Assembly: GCA_964480915.1 (NCBI GenBank)
Contig: CAYZRS010000006.1
Coordinates: 1 to 64,000, forward strand
From: CAWGCE01 sp964480915
GTDB taxonomy: Bacteria > Planctomycetota > Planctomycetia > Pirellulales > Pirellulaceae
Direction of reading: 5' to 3'
DNA length: 64,000 nt
The position numbers and the translations under genes are program-made. Under the pieces are notes generated by a model. That model made no database searches, was not told the origin of the DNA, and saw nothing but the letters and a program-made list of their open reading frames with translations. The stretch's first letter is position 1. Every line of letters begins with the position of its first letter. Below, one piece after another: positions 36,993-45,225 of the stretch.

Positions 36993-37484
36993 ATGCAAAT
37001 TGCAAAAGACAAAGTAGTCATGATGGACTACACCCTGAAAGATGGCGATGGACAAGTGATTGACACTTCGGAAGGAAGCGATCCGCTGGCCTATTTGCAT
37101 GGCGCAGAAAACATCATTCCTGGCCTAGAACGTGAACTCGAGGGGAAGTCGGTCGGCGACAACATCCAAACGGTCGTTCAACCGGCCGATGGTTACGGCG
37201 AACGAAACAACGAACTACAACAAGCGGTCGCTCGGGAAAACTTCGAAGAGGTCCCCGATCTAGAAGTCGGCATGCAATTCCGTGTCCCGGCCGACGATGA
37301 AGAAGAGAACTTTGTTGTGGTCACCGTTGTCGGTTTCGATGAGGAAACCGTGACCGTCGATGGCAACCATCCTCTCGCCGGCGTCACGCTGCATTTCGAT
37401 GTTACCATCCGCGAAATTCGCGAAGCGACCGCAGAGGAGTTGGCTCACGGTCACGTCCACGGACCGGGCGGGCACGAACACTAG
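36993..37484 (+). CDS. slyD: FKBP-type peptidyl-prolyl isomerase, SlyD-like
   Basis: 163 residues. The FKBP domain is split by an insert-in-flap domain, as in SlyD: MMDYTLKDGDGQVIDTS, then GAENIIPGLERELEGKSVGD, the insert, then GNHPLAGVTLHFDVTIREI. The C-terminal tail HGHVHGPGGHEH is His-rich, as in SlyD, and likely binds nickel or other metals. Cytoplasmic prolyl isomerase/chaperone. No hydrogenase or urease genes are nearby. Confidence 0.93.
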   Translation: MQIAKDKVVMMDYTLKDGDGQVIDTSEGSDPLAYLHGAENIIPGLERELEGKSVGDNIQTVVQPADGYGERNNELQQAVARENFEEVPDLEVGMQFRVPADDEEENFVVVTVVGFDEETVTVDGNHPLAGVTLHFDVTIREIREATAEELAHGHVHGPGGHEH

Positions 37485-37852
37485 ACGAGCCCAGTTCGAC
37501 CGTTCACGGTTCTTTTCGAATCACGTTATCTCCAACGTCACAGCCTACATGGGTCGCGTGGATGGTCGGTCGGCCGTTCCTCGTTCCTCGATCGGCCTGG
37601 TGCGACTGCGCGACGTGCGTTGCCGTGACGTTTGCTGATCGGTCCGACGTGTGCGGCGATCAGCAGGGCTGGGGGCAGTTCGAGCCGAATCTCGTTGACC
37701 GGTCCCAACAACGCCGATCTGCCTCACGTGTTCGCGTTCGCGGTTCCCTCTCGCGCCTCTTGGCACAAAAGTTCACCAAAGATCTTGATCCTGACGTCCG
37801 ACAGTAATATAGTGATCGCCTGTATACTGAACGTATGGATAGGAGAGGCGCC
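37485..37852. other. Intergenic region before mrfA, 368 nt
   Basis: No convincing gene; a short Arg/Thr-rich reading frame on the minus strand (37545-37766) looks spurious. The right end carries a likely promoter for mrfAB (listed separately). Confidence 0.5.
37785..37813 (+). promoter_or_regulatory. Sigma-70-like promoter for mrfAB
   Basis: TTGATC (37785-37790) and TATAGT (37808-37813) are separated by 17 nt, a good vegetative promoter spacing. A second -10-like TATACT lies at 37823-37828. mrfA starts 39 nt downstream at 37853. No LexA-type palindrome was seen. Confidence 0.42.
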
Positions 37853-40309
37853 ATGGACGTGGGCAATTTTTTAGAGTCGCTGCGCTCGTGTCCAGAGTTT
37901 TCAGGTCAGTTGCAACACGTCGAGGTGCTGCCAGAACGGGCGGCCCAGTTTGGCGAATTGTCCCACCCGCTCTCCTCCGAATTGACTCGTCTTCTGAGCG
38001 GGCAGGGGATTGAGCGACTCTACACGCACCAAGTCGACGCGATCGAAGCGACGCAACAAGGCCATGATTGTGTCGTGGTGACAGGGACGGCCAGTGGGAA
38101 AACGTTGTGCTACAACCTGCCGATTTTAGAAACCTGTTTGAGCGATCCGGAAGCTCGAGCGCTCTACCTGTTCCCCACCAAGGCACTGGCTCAGGACCAG
38201 TTTCAAGGCCTGCTCGATTTGGTCTCGCAGGAGGAGGCGTGCGCTGCTCGAATCCGACCCGGCGTTTACGACGGCGATACGCCGCCCGCCCAACGAAGGC
38301 GGATCAAGGCCGAGGCCAATTTGGTGCTCTCCAATCCTGACATGGTCCACGCATCGCTACTGCCATACCATCCCAAGTGGGCTCGCTTCTTTGAACAGCT
38401 GAAGTTTATCGTCCTTGATGAAGTGCACACTTATCGAGGGATTCTCGGAGCCAACGTCGCCTGCGTGCTACGCCGGCTCAAGCGAGTCTGCCGACACTAT
38501 GGCTCCGACCCCATTTTTCTCGCCGCCAGCGCGACGATCGCCAATCCGGGCGAACTGACAAGCCGGCTCATTGGTCGTGATGTCCGAGTGATTGATCATG
38601 ATGGCTCGCCACGCGGGTGCAAGTACTTTGCTCTGTGGAATCCCTCGCCAGCCGAAAACGACTCGTTGGCTCGGCGGAGCGCCAACGATGATGCGGTTTG
38701 GTTGATGGTCGAAGCGATGCAGGCTGGCGGCCAGTGCCTTTCGTTCACCAGAACGCGCCAAGCGGCCGAACTGGTGCAGCGTTACGTTCAAGATGAATTG
38801 CGACTGCGTCATAGCGACCTGGCCGAATCGGTTCGTGCCTACCGAGGAGGCTACTTACCGAACGAACGGAGACAGATTGAGGAGGATCTTTTCCAAGGAA
38901 GGCTGCGAGGCGTCTCGTCAACGAATGCGCTCGAATTGGGCATCGACATTGGCTCACTGGATGTCGCCTTGCTCGTGAATTACCCCGGCACCATCGCCAG
39001 CGCCTGGCAGCAAGCGGGACGCAGTGGAAGGCGACACGACGAGAGCCTGGCCGTGCTGATTGCAGGCAACGACCCGGTCGATCAGTACTTACTTCGAAAC
39101 CCGCAGTACTTCTTCCAGCAGTCGCCCGAAAACGCGGTGGTCGACCCCGAGAACCCTTACGTGCTGTCCAACCACTTACAGGCCGCGGCTTTCGAATTGC
39201 CACTGGAAGAAACCGACGTCGGCTGTTTTGGGCAGCTGGCTCCTTCGATTGCCGATTTGCTTTCGGAAGCCGAGAAACTGACAACCGTGGACGGAAAATT
39301 CTATTTCTCAGGCGGCCAGAATCCGGCTCAGCAGTTCAGCCTGCGCCACATGAGCGACGACACGTTCAGTATTGTGCTGGTGAGCAAAAAGCGTCCACCC
39401 GGCATGCCCGATCGCTTGCCACGTAACGCTTTGCCGTCGCGACAAGGAAAATATCAAACGAAAACCGGCACGACGCCCCGGCACATGCTGGAACAGGGCT
39501 TTGAGGTGATCGCTAACGTGGACGAAATCAGCGCGCCCGAGCTGGTCTATCCCGAAGCCGTTTACCTCCACAACGGCGAATCGTATTTCGTTCGTGAACT
39601 CGACCTGGACGGCAAGGTGGCCTACGTCGAACGACATGAGATGAACTATTACACCCAAGCGATCCTCGAAAGCAATGTGCTGATCACCGCCGAGCAAGAG
39701 GAAAGTCACGCTCTATCAACGGCGAACCTGCATTACGGGGAAGTCGACGTTAGCTGGAAAACGGTCGCTTTCAAAAAAATCAAGTTCGACACTCGCGAGA
39801 ACATTGGCTACGGCACTGTCGATATTCCTGCTCAAAACCTGCCCACCACCGCATTCTGGCTCGTCCCCAGCGACGCGGTGCGAACGACGCTTAAGGAACA
39901 AAAACTAAAAGTCAGTGAAGGATTGTGCGGCCTACGAAACTTGGCGGTGGTCGCGCTGCCAATGGTTGCCATGTGCGACAGTCGCGACATAAGCGGGGTC
40001 GTCGATAGCCAAAATCTGGGAAAGAGCGCGATGATCCTCTACGACCGTTACCCGGGCGGACTAGGCTATGCCGAAAAAGGATTCCAACAGATCGGCTCGT
40101 TGCTGCAAATCTGTCATGAACTCGTCTCGCAATGCGACTGCGAGGAGGGCTGTCCCAGCTGCGTCGGACTTCCCAACCTCAGGCCGGCAATCCATAGCGA
40201 TCCCGATCTGTTTCGCGGATATCCCATCCCAGAGAAACGAGCGACAGAAGCCTTGATCTTAGCGCTCCTGCAGCTGGCGACGGTGGATGCTTCCTCGGCA
40301 CCGGCATGA
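37853..40309 (+). CDS. mrfA: MrfA/YprA-like DEAD/DEAH DNA repair helicase
   Basis: 818 residues from ATG 37853, with AGGAG seven nt upstream. Superfamily-2 helicase motifs in order: VTGTASGKTLCYNLP (Walker A), LDEVHTYRG (DEVH), AASATIANP, TNALELGIDIGSLDVALLV and QQAGRSGRR. The C-terminal part has the DUF1998-type cysteines CDCEEGCPSC, probably zinc binding. In Bacillus subtilis MrfA works with the exonuclease MrfB to repair mitomycin C damage, and the partner follows here too. The stop lies inside the left copy of a 55-bp assembly duplication, but the gene is intact. After collapse of the gap the spacing to mrfB is 76 nt. Confidence 0.92.
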   Translation: MDVGNFLESLRSCPEFSGQLQHVEVLPERAAQFGELSHPLSSELTRLLSGQGIERLYTHQVDAIEATQQGHDCVVVTGTASGKTLCYNLPILETCLSDPEARALYLFPTKALAQDQFQGLLDLVSQEEACAARIRPGVYDGDTPPAQRRRIKAEANLVLSNPDMVHASLLPYHPKWARFFEQLKFIVLDEVHTYRGILGANVACVLRRLKRVCRHYGSDPIFLAASATIANPGELTSRLIGRDVRVIDHDGSPRGCKYFALWNPSPAENDSLARRSANDDAVWLMVEAMQAGGQCLSFTRTRQAAELVQRYVQDELRLRHSDLAESVRAYRGGYLPNERRQIEEDLFQGRLRGVSSTNALELGIDIGSLDVALLVNYPGTIASAWQQAGRSGRRHDESLAVLIAGNDPVDQYLLRNPQYFFQQSPENAVVDPENPYVLSNHLQAAAFELPLEETDVGCFGQLAPSIADLLSEAEKLTTVDGKFYFSGGQNPAQQFSLRHMSDDTFSIVLVSKKRPPGMPDRLPRNALPSRQGKYQTKTGTTPRHMLEQGFEVIANVDEISAPELVYPEAVYLHNGESYFVRELDLDGKVAYVERHEMNYYTQAILESNVLITAEQEESHALSTANLHYGEVDVSWKTVAFKKIKFDTRENIGYGTVDIPAQNLPTTAFWLVPSDAVRTTLKEQKLKVSEGLCGLRNLAVVALPMVAMCDSRDISGVVDSQNLGKSAMILYDRYPGGLGYAEKGFQQIGSLLQICHELVSQCDCEEGCPSCVGLPNLRPAIHSDPDLFRGYPIPEKRATEALILALLQLATVDASSAPA

Positions 40310-40348
40310 TTGCCTGAAACGACTCTTGGCATTTCTTTTTTGCATTCC
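40294..40348. repeat. Left copy of a 55-bp exact duplication at the second assembly gap
   Basis: Identical to 40449-40503 across 100 Ns. The same 55-bp length as at the first gap points to an assembler k-mer overlap rather than biology. Confidence 0.9.
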
Positions 40349-40448
40349 NNNNNNNNNNNNNNNNNNNNNNNNNNNNNNNNNNNNNNNNNNNNNNNNNNNN
40401 NNNNNNNNNNNNNNNNNNNNNNNNNNNNNNNNNNNNNNNNNNNNNNNN
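40349..40448. other. 100-N assembly gap (spurious)
   Basis: Exactly 100 Ns between duplicated 55-mers, in the mrfA-mrfB intergenic region. The breakpoint coincides with a short tandem repeat, two copies of TTTTTGCATTCC ending at 40515, which may have confused the assembler. Confidence 0.9.
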
Positions 40449-40503
40449 CTCGGCACCGGCATGATTGCCTGAAACGACTCTTGGCATTTCTTTTTTGCAT
40501 TCC
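40449..40503. repeat. Right copy of the 55-bp duplication at the second gap
   Basis: Exact copy of 40294-40348; see that entry. Confidence 0.9.
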
Positions 40504-40540
40504 TTTTTGCATTCCCCAACGCACGCAAGAAGTTTAGACC

Positions 40541-41377
40541 ATGCTTTCCAACCAATTGCGATCACGGCTGTTCAACCGACTGAGACGAGATTCGCGATGG
40601 GCGGAAACTGACCGATTCCGACCGCCGGCGGCGAACCGGTGGATCGGGGATCGACTCGAATTGGCAGTGGGGCATGAAGTTGCCAATGAAGCCGGTCGCC
40701 ATTGGTTGATCGAAAAGCGACTCGAACGGATTTGGCCCGCCTCGACCAAATACCTGGCCAAATGGCGAACCGAAACGAGTTCGTCGATACCGGGCAATCC
40801 CGACCTAGCACAACTGCAACGAAACTTGGACAGCACGCTGTTTCTCGATCTTGAGACATGTGGCTTTGCCGGTTCGATGATTTTCCTTGTCGGATTGCTC
40901 TACGAAAAGCCCGAGGGTCCGGTGTTGGCTCAACTGTGGGCTCGCAATTACGCGGAAGAGGCGTCCGTGCTGGCGACGTTACGCCACATCTTGGTCGACA
41001 AGAACGTATTGGCGACCTTTAACGGGAAGAGCTTCGATTGGCCGCAGGTTCGGGACCGCTGCACGGTACACGCCCGGCAAGTACAATTGCCCGATCCTGT
41101 TCACGTCGATCTACTGCACCACGCTCGGCGCCGCTTCAAGACAGAATTGCCCAACTGCAAATTACAAACGCTCGAGCGCTTCATTTGCAACCGTCGCCGA
41201 GTCGGCGACATCCCCGGCAGTCAAATTCCAGAAGAATATCACCGGTACGTCCAGACAGGTGATACTCGCAGCGTGCGGTCGATTCTACATCACAATGCGT
41301 TGGATCTTGTCACGCTGATGCAGCTCTCGCTCGTGTTGGTAAAGGAAGCGATCAAGCTGGAACAAAATGCCAAATAG
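40541..41377 (+). CDS. mrfB: MrfB/YprB-like RNase H-fold exonuclease
   Basis: 278 residues. The RNase H-like exonuclease domain covers about 95-270: TLFLDLETCGFAG with the Asp-x-Glu metal pair, LATFNGKSFDWPQVRDRC with the second Asp, and HHNALDLVTLMQ with the last His/Asp. These match the YprB/MrfB family. The first 90 residues are helical and basic. It follows mrfA, the same arrangement as in Bacillus subtilis, where the pair acts on mitomycin C lesions outside the UvrABC route. Start ATG at 40541. Confidence 0.9.
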   Translation: MLSNQLRSRLFNRLRRDSRWAETDRFRPPAANRWIGDRLELAVGHEVANEAGRHWLIEKRLERIWPASTKYLAKWRTETSSSIPGNPDLAQLQRNLDSTLFLDLETCGFAGSMIFLVGLLYEKPEGPVLAQLWARNYAEEASVLATLRHILVDKNVLATFNGKSFDWPQVRDRCTVHARQVQLPDPVHVDLLHHARRRFKTELPNCKLQTLERFICNRRRVGDIPGSQIPEEYHRYVQTGDTRSVRSILHHNALDLVTLMQLSLVLVKEAIKLEQNAK

Positions 41378-41387
41378 AGATTGCGCA

Positions 41388-41580
41388 CAAAAAAAGGCTG
41401 CTACTTACCAAAGGCAAGTAGCAGCCAAAAAAAGTTCAAACCTCGGCAGCTTTGCGACGTGAGTGGAGTCGCTGCGAGAAAGACGCGAGTCGGACGTGCT
41501 TAGCACTAGCCCTTGGTGACTCAGGTCTACGCCAAATTTGGTCCCTCAGCCGGAAGCGTACCAGGTTGGTCTGAACTTCT
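41388..41580 (-). ncRNA. Candidate structured non-coding RNA with terminal U-tract terminator
   Basis: On the minus strand, predicted start near 41580 and end near 41388, about 190 nt. The 5' end (41578-41568, AAGTTCAGACC) can pair with 41442-41432 (GGTTTGAACTT) over 11 bp; the one non-Watson-Crick pair is G-U on the minus strand but would be A-C on the plus strand, which favours minus. The closing helix is followed by a U run, then an 11-bp terminator hairpin and a second U run (41395-41388). Inner stems include GTGC/GCAC and GCGAC/GTCGC. I could not match it to 6S, SRP, RNase P or tmRNA. No protein gene lies on this strand nearby, so the terminator needs an explanation. Confidence 0.4.
41396..41426 (-). 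terminator. Strong intrinsic terminator on the minus strand
   Basis: GGCTGCTACTT (41396-41406) and AAGTAGCAGCC (41416-41426) form a perfect 11-bp stem with a 9-nt loop. On the plus strand it is followed by A7; on the minus strand it is followed by a run of U (A-rich plus-strand bases 41388-41395). It therefore terminates leftward transcription, although both flanking protein genes point right. Confidence 0.75.
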
Positions 41581-41586
41581 GTGTCA

Positions 41587-41617
41587 ATTCTACATCACGT
41601 TTCCGTGACGTCAGCAA
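41587..41617 (-). promoter_or_regulatory. Possible promoter for the minus-strand RNA
   Basis: Reading the minus strand, TTGCTG (41617-41612) and TAGAAT (41592-41587) are 19 nt apart. The spacing is a little long. A start about seven nt further on (near 41580) would place the closing helix of the RNA at its extreme 5' end. The small palindrome TCACG/CGTGA lies in the spacer. Confidence 0.3.
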
Positions 41618-41997
41618 GTCTTATCGACGAATTGTTCAAAAAGGCTGTGGCCAATTCAAAAGATTTCGTCATTCATTTGTTGATCAATTATCGTGCCAAT
41701 CCAAACCGACGCTTGACAAATCTGAACAAGCAAACTCGTCCGATCATCTTGGCTCGGAGGGCAGATATTAGCGAATCGTTCGCTTTAACGCGAGACGTCC
41801 TTTTCAACCGCATAAAACAGTGACATATTCGCAGCTAGAGTCGTTTTTCCGCGATGCCGGCACCATGCCGATTCAAGTTTTCTGGGCGCCAGTCGCTTCG
41901 TCACCTTGAGCATTTTCACTTTTAGCAATTTTTGGGCCAATCGTACGCCCGGCAACCTTTACCAATCCCTCAATTTCCTGCTCAGCGGTCAAGCCAA

Positions 41998-43326
41998 ATG
42001 AAACTTCGTATTAGAAATGCCAAAATCGTCTTACCTAACTCGATTGAGCAACTGGACATTATCGTCGAGGGGGGAAAAATCGCCGATTTGGATGCCGCTT
42101 CGAGCGTCACCGTGGATGACGAGTTTGACGCTGCCGGCTTCCACCTATTACCGGGTGTCATTGACGATCAAGTCCATTTCCGCGATCCGGGACTGACACA
42201 CAAGGAAGACCTGGCCAGTGGTTCCAGAGCCTGCGCGAAGGGTGGAGTCACGACGTTTCTCGAAATGCCCAACACGCGCCCGGCCACCACGAATCAGGCA
42301 GAGCTTGAGAGCAAGTTGTCCTTGGCCGCCCACAAATCGATCGTGAATTACGGTTTCTATGTCGGAGCAACGCCTCACAACGTCGACGAGCTCAAGAACG
42401 CCAGTCGCACGCCGGGGATTAAGATCTTCATCGGCTCTAGCACCGGCGACCTACTTGTCGACGACCAAGCGGCACTGGAACGAATATTCGCGGAAACGAC
42501 GCTGCCAATCACGGCCCATTGCGAAGATGAAGCGACCATTCGTCAGAATCGAGAACGGCTGGGAGCGCGGACCGATGTGGCCGCCCACTCGCTCGTCCGC
42601 GATCACGAGGCGGCCATCGTGGCTACGCGGCGAGCGATCGACCTGGCCAAACGACACAACCATCGCTTTCATGTGCTGCATGTTTCCACGGGAGCAGAAG
42701 TCGCGCTGATTGCCGACCATGGTCAATTGATCACGGCGGAAGCGTGTCCTCATCACCTGCTATTCAACGTCGACGACTACGACCGATTGGGAACGCTGCT
42801 GCAAGCAAACCCCTCGGTAAAAACGGCCGAAGACAGCCGTCAGCTGTGGCAAGCGCTACTCGACAACCACATCCAAGTCATCGCGACCGACCATGCGCCG
42901 CACACCATCGAAGAAAAGTCGCAGCCCTATCCACTCGCTCCCTCGGGAGTCCCCGCGATTGAAAACTGCCTACCACTGATGCTCAACGAAGTCGCTGAAG
43001 GCCGCTGCACGCTACTTCAAATCGCGCGATGGATGAGTGACGCGCCGGCCCGGGTTTGGGACATCGTCGACAAAGGACGAATTGCAGTGGGCTACGATGC
43101 TGACCTTGTGCTGGTCGATCTCGCGCAGACACACACGATCCGTAACGAAGATCAGCTGACCAAATGTGGTTGGAGCCCTTGGGATGGCCAGCAACTAACC
43201 GGGCAGGTCGTTCGCACCTGGGTCGGCGGACACACCGTTTTCGCCGACGGAAAAGTGGTGGCGACTCAGAACGGTCGGGAAGCCACCTTTGACCACGCGC
43301 GAGGCGGCTACTGGGCCACCGCGTGA
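41998..43326 (+). CDS. pyrC: Dihydroorotase
   Basis: 442 residues from ATG 41998. Amidohydrolase-fold enzyme that closes carbamoyl aspartate to dihydroorotate in pyrimidine synthesis. Motifs: GVIDDQVHFRDPGLTHKEDL, GGVTTFLEMPNT, ITAHCEDEA, FHVLHVSTGAE and VIATDHAPHTIEEK (catalytic Asp). The first metal motif reads D-Q-V-H rather than D-x-H-x-H, so one usual His is Gln; a DDQVHFR motif is, to my knowledge, found in one dihydroorotase subgroup, for example in Bacteroidetes. An in-frame start at 41932 would add 22 residues of low likelihood. Confidence 0.9.
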   Translation: MKLRIRNAKIVLPNSIEQLDIIVEGGKIADLDAASSVTVDDEFDAAGFHLLPGVIDDQVHFRDPGLTHKEDLASGSRACAKGGVTTFLEMPNTRPATTNQAELESKLSLAAHKSIVNYGFYVGATPHNVDELKNASRTPGIKIFIGSSTGDLLVDDQAALERIFAETTLPITAHCEDEATIRQNRERLGARTDVAAHSLVRDHEAAIVATRRAIDLAKRHNHRFHVLHVSTGAEVALIADHGQLITAEACPHHLLFNVDDYDRLGTLLQANPSVKTAEDSRQLWQALLDNHIQVIATDHAPHTIEEKSQPYPLAPSGVPAIENCLPLMLNEVAEGRCTLLQIARWMSDAPARVWDIVDKGRIAVGYDADLVLVDLAQTHTIRNEDQLTKCGWSPWDGQQLTGQVVRTWVGGHTVFADGKVVATQNGREATFDHARGGYWATA

Positions 43327-43346
43327 GACCATCCGGGCAGTGAGGA

Positions 43347-43658
43347 TTACTCGATCGTGATTCCGCTGCGGCCAGCAAGGATTTTGAGCGCTCGACGGAA
43401 ATAGGGAAACGGGTACGGTCGCTTCTCGCGGGCCCACTGGAACGTCTTGAGCACGAGCGATCTCGGCAGCATGTCTTGCTCGACCATGCGGACGACTTTC
43501 TCCAGAAAAGCATTCTCGGCGGGCGTCCGAGGTTCGAGCTTCGATCGTAACTGTCGGCGCAAGTCGCCCACTTCGGTCGCCGACGCGGACATCGACGCCA
43601 GGCTCCAGGAAACGGCCACGCCCAGGCTACCGAACAGGAATTTTCTTCGGATCATCAT
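43347..43658 (-). CDS. Small exported protein with twin-arginine-like signal
   Basis: 103 residues from ATG 43658. The N-terminus MMIRRKFLFGSLGVAVSW has the RR-x-F-L pattern of Tat signals, followed by a hydrophobic stretch and a cleavage-like SASA. The mature part, about 75 residues, is basic and helical (ENAFLEKVVRMVEQDMLPRS), with no family I recognise. It converges with pyrC (20 nt apart) and lies 93 nt downstream of floA on the same strand. Confidence 0.6.
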   Translation of the reverse strand: MMIRRKFLFGSLGVAVSWSLASMSASATEVGDLRRQLRSKLEPRTPAENAFLEKVVRMVEQDMLPRSLVLKTFQWAREKRPYPFPYFRRALKILAGRSGITIE

Positions 43659-43765
43659 GGCCGACTTGTACAAGATCGGGCCGCTGGGACCAAATCGATT
43701 CGGCCAACGTCGCCTGTCAAGGCTACCGGTGTGAATAGACCGTTGAGGGCGAATATCGAAATTCG

Positions 43766-44779
43766 CTAGCTGTTATCGAGGTGCAGATTGCCCTGTTTGA
43801 ATGCGAAGGCCATCGATTTCGGAACTTCCGCTTCGGCCAATAGCAGTTGCGATCGATTCTCGGCCACCTTAGCTCGCATTTCCTGTTCGCGAGCGACAGC
43901 GTCTGCGCGGCGCATTTCGGCCTTTGCTCGGGCGACCCGTGTATCGGCTTCGGCCTGATCGGCTTGCAAACGAGCACCGATCTGTTCGCCCACATCAATG
44001 TCGGCAATGTCGATGGAGACAATTTCAAATGCTGTTTGGGCATCGAGCCCACGTTCGAGGACCGCCCGTGAAATCAGGTCGGGATTTTCCAAGACCTGCG
44101 AATGCGTCGACGAGGAACCGATCGATGTAATGATCCCTTCCCCGACACGGGCGATGATCGTCTCTTCGGTGGCACCGCCAATAAGCTGGCCTAAATTCGT
44201 GCGAACGGTTACTCGAGCGCGAATTCGCAACTCGACGCCGTCTTTGGCAATAGCACTCAGGGTCGTCTTGCCGCTCCGTTTCGGATCGGGGCAATCGATC
44301 ACCTTCGGTTGGACGCTGGTCCGCACCGCATCCAAGACATCGCGACCGGCCAAGTCGATCGCCACGGCGCGATCAAAGTCCAAATCGATGCCGGCCCGCT
44401 GTGCGGCAATGATGGCATGGATGACACCCAAGACATTGCCGCCAGCCAAGTAGTGCGCTTCCAATCGCGAGGTCGTGATACCGCTCCGCCGATCGATCGG
44501 CAGTCCTGCTTGCGTTGCCATGACTTTGGCGTTGACGATCGTTCTAGGATTCACCTGCCGAAATCCCATCCCAATCAAGGCCGGGAACGAGACATCAGCA
44601 CCAGACATGTAGGCCTGGAACCAAATCTTTCCGTAGATGGCGACCATGCCCAGCACGAAAAGGCCGAGCACAAGCACGAGGACCGCGATGAGCCCAACGG
44701 CAGTCATACCGCTGAAGTTGAATTGTGCAATGACCGCGAAGAGCCCTTGCGGCAAACGAATTTCAGAAAAACCAACCAT
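43766..44779 (-). CDS. floA: Flotillin-like protein FloA
   Basis: 337 residues, the usual FloA length. A membrane-inserted hydrophobic segment at about 25-50 (TAVGLIAVLVLVLGLFVLGM) is followed by the SPFH-type domain (KIWFQAYMSGADVSFPALIG; DGVELRIRARVTVRTNL; GEGIITSIGSS) and a C-terminal helical region rich in Ala and Glu (EADTRVARAKAEMRRADAVA). FloA organises functional membrane microdomains in bacteria. NfeD-type partner genes, often adjacent, are not seen here. Confidence 0.93.
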   Translation of the reverse strand: MVGFSEIRLPQGLFAVIAQFNFSGMTAVGLIAVLVLVLGLFVLGMVAIYGKIWFQAYMSGADVSFPALIGMGFRQVNPRTIVNAKVMATQAGLPIDRRSGITTSRLEAHYLAGGNVLGVIHAIIAAQRAGIDLDFDRAVAIDLAGRDVLDAVRTSVQPKVIDCPDPKRSGKTTLSAIAKDGVELRIRARVTVRTNLGQLIGGATEETIIARVGEGIITSIGSSSTHSQVLENPDLISRAVLERGLDAQTAFEIVSIDIADIDVGEQIGARLQADQAEADTRVARAKAEMRRADAVAREQEMRAKVAENRSQLLLAEAEVPKSMAFAFKQGNLHLDNS

Positions 44780-45225
44780 AAGAAATCGTCCTACTTCAAT
44801 GGAAACTGCGAGGCAGCCTTGATTTGTTTACTGAGTGAACCAGTCAATCCGCCATCCTGGCCGGGGGCTCGATGTCTCCCTATTGTCACGAAAACTGGCG
44901 ATTCGACAATCGAGGCTCAGCACAGCCGGCCAGTTCGTCCTCATTCGGCGAAACCGCTGCGAATCGGGCCGAGACGCTTGAGCGCAGGCTCTTTTCGATG
45001 GCAATCGCTAGCGTCTACTGTTTCCGTCTCTGTCAGGAACGGTTCGGATTGTGACGATTGTCTCAATTCTTCCACTCGAAGCGCCGATCATCCTCTTGTG
45101 AGTCGTACCCCGCGCGCCATCCCGTTGGCCGACGACTCACCAATCTCAAAGTACCCAGCCGGTGCACCCGTGCACCGATTCAGATCATAGCGTTACCCGC
45201 TATGAGCCATGAAAGGACGCGCACC
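44780..45225. other. Intergenic region between floA and lipoprotein gene, 446 nt
   Basis: Divergent promoters for floA and the lipoprotein are expected here, but I see no clear consensus pair. No gene, repeat or hairpin stands out. Confidence 0.5.

Larger units (their letters stand above)
41378..41997. other. Intergenic region between mrfB and pyrC, 620 nt
   Basis: Contains a candidate minus-strand RNA with its own promoter and terminator (41388-41617, listed separately). The rest, 41620-41997, has only a short AT-rich reading frame (41581-41823 plus) that overlaps the RNA and resembles no protein I know; a lone TTGACA at 41713 has no matching -10. Confidence 0.6.

Noticed and set aside
36517..37005. 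Minus-strand reading frame of 162 codons over the small membrane protein
   Set aside because: The plus-strand gene has a near-perfect ribosome-binding site and transmembrane helix; the minus frame has neither.
37545..37766. Minus-strand Arg/Thr/Ser-rich frame upstream of mrfA
   Set aside because: Composition is typical of a chance frame in GC-rich DNA; no start signal.
41581..41823. Plus-strand 80-codon frame upstream of pyrC
   Set aside because: No ribosome-binding site or similarity; overlaps the promoter of the candidate minus-strand RNA.
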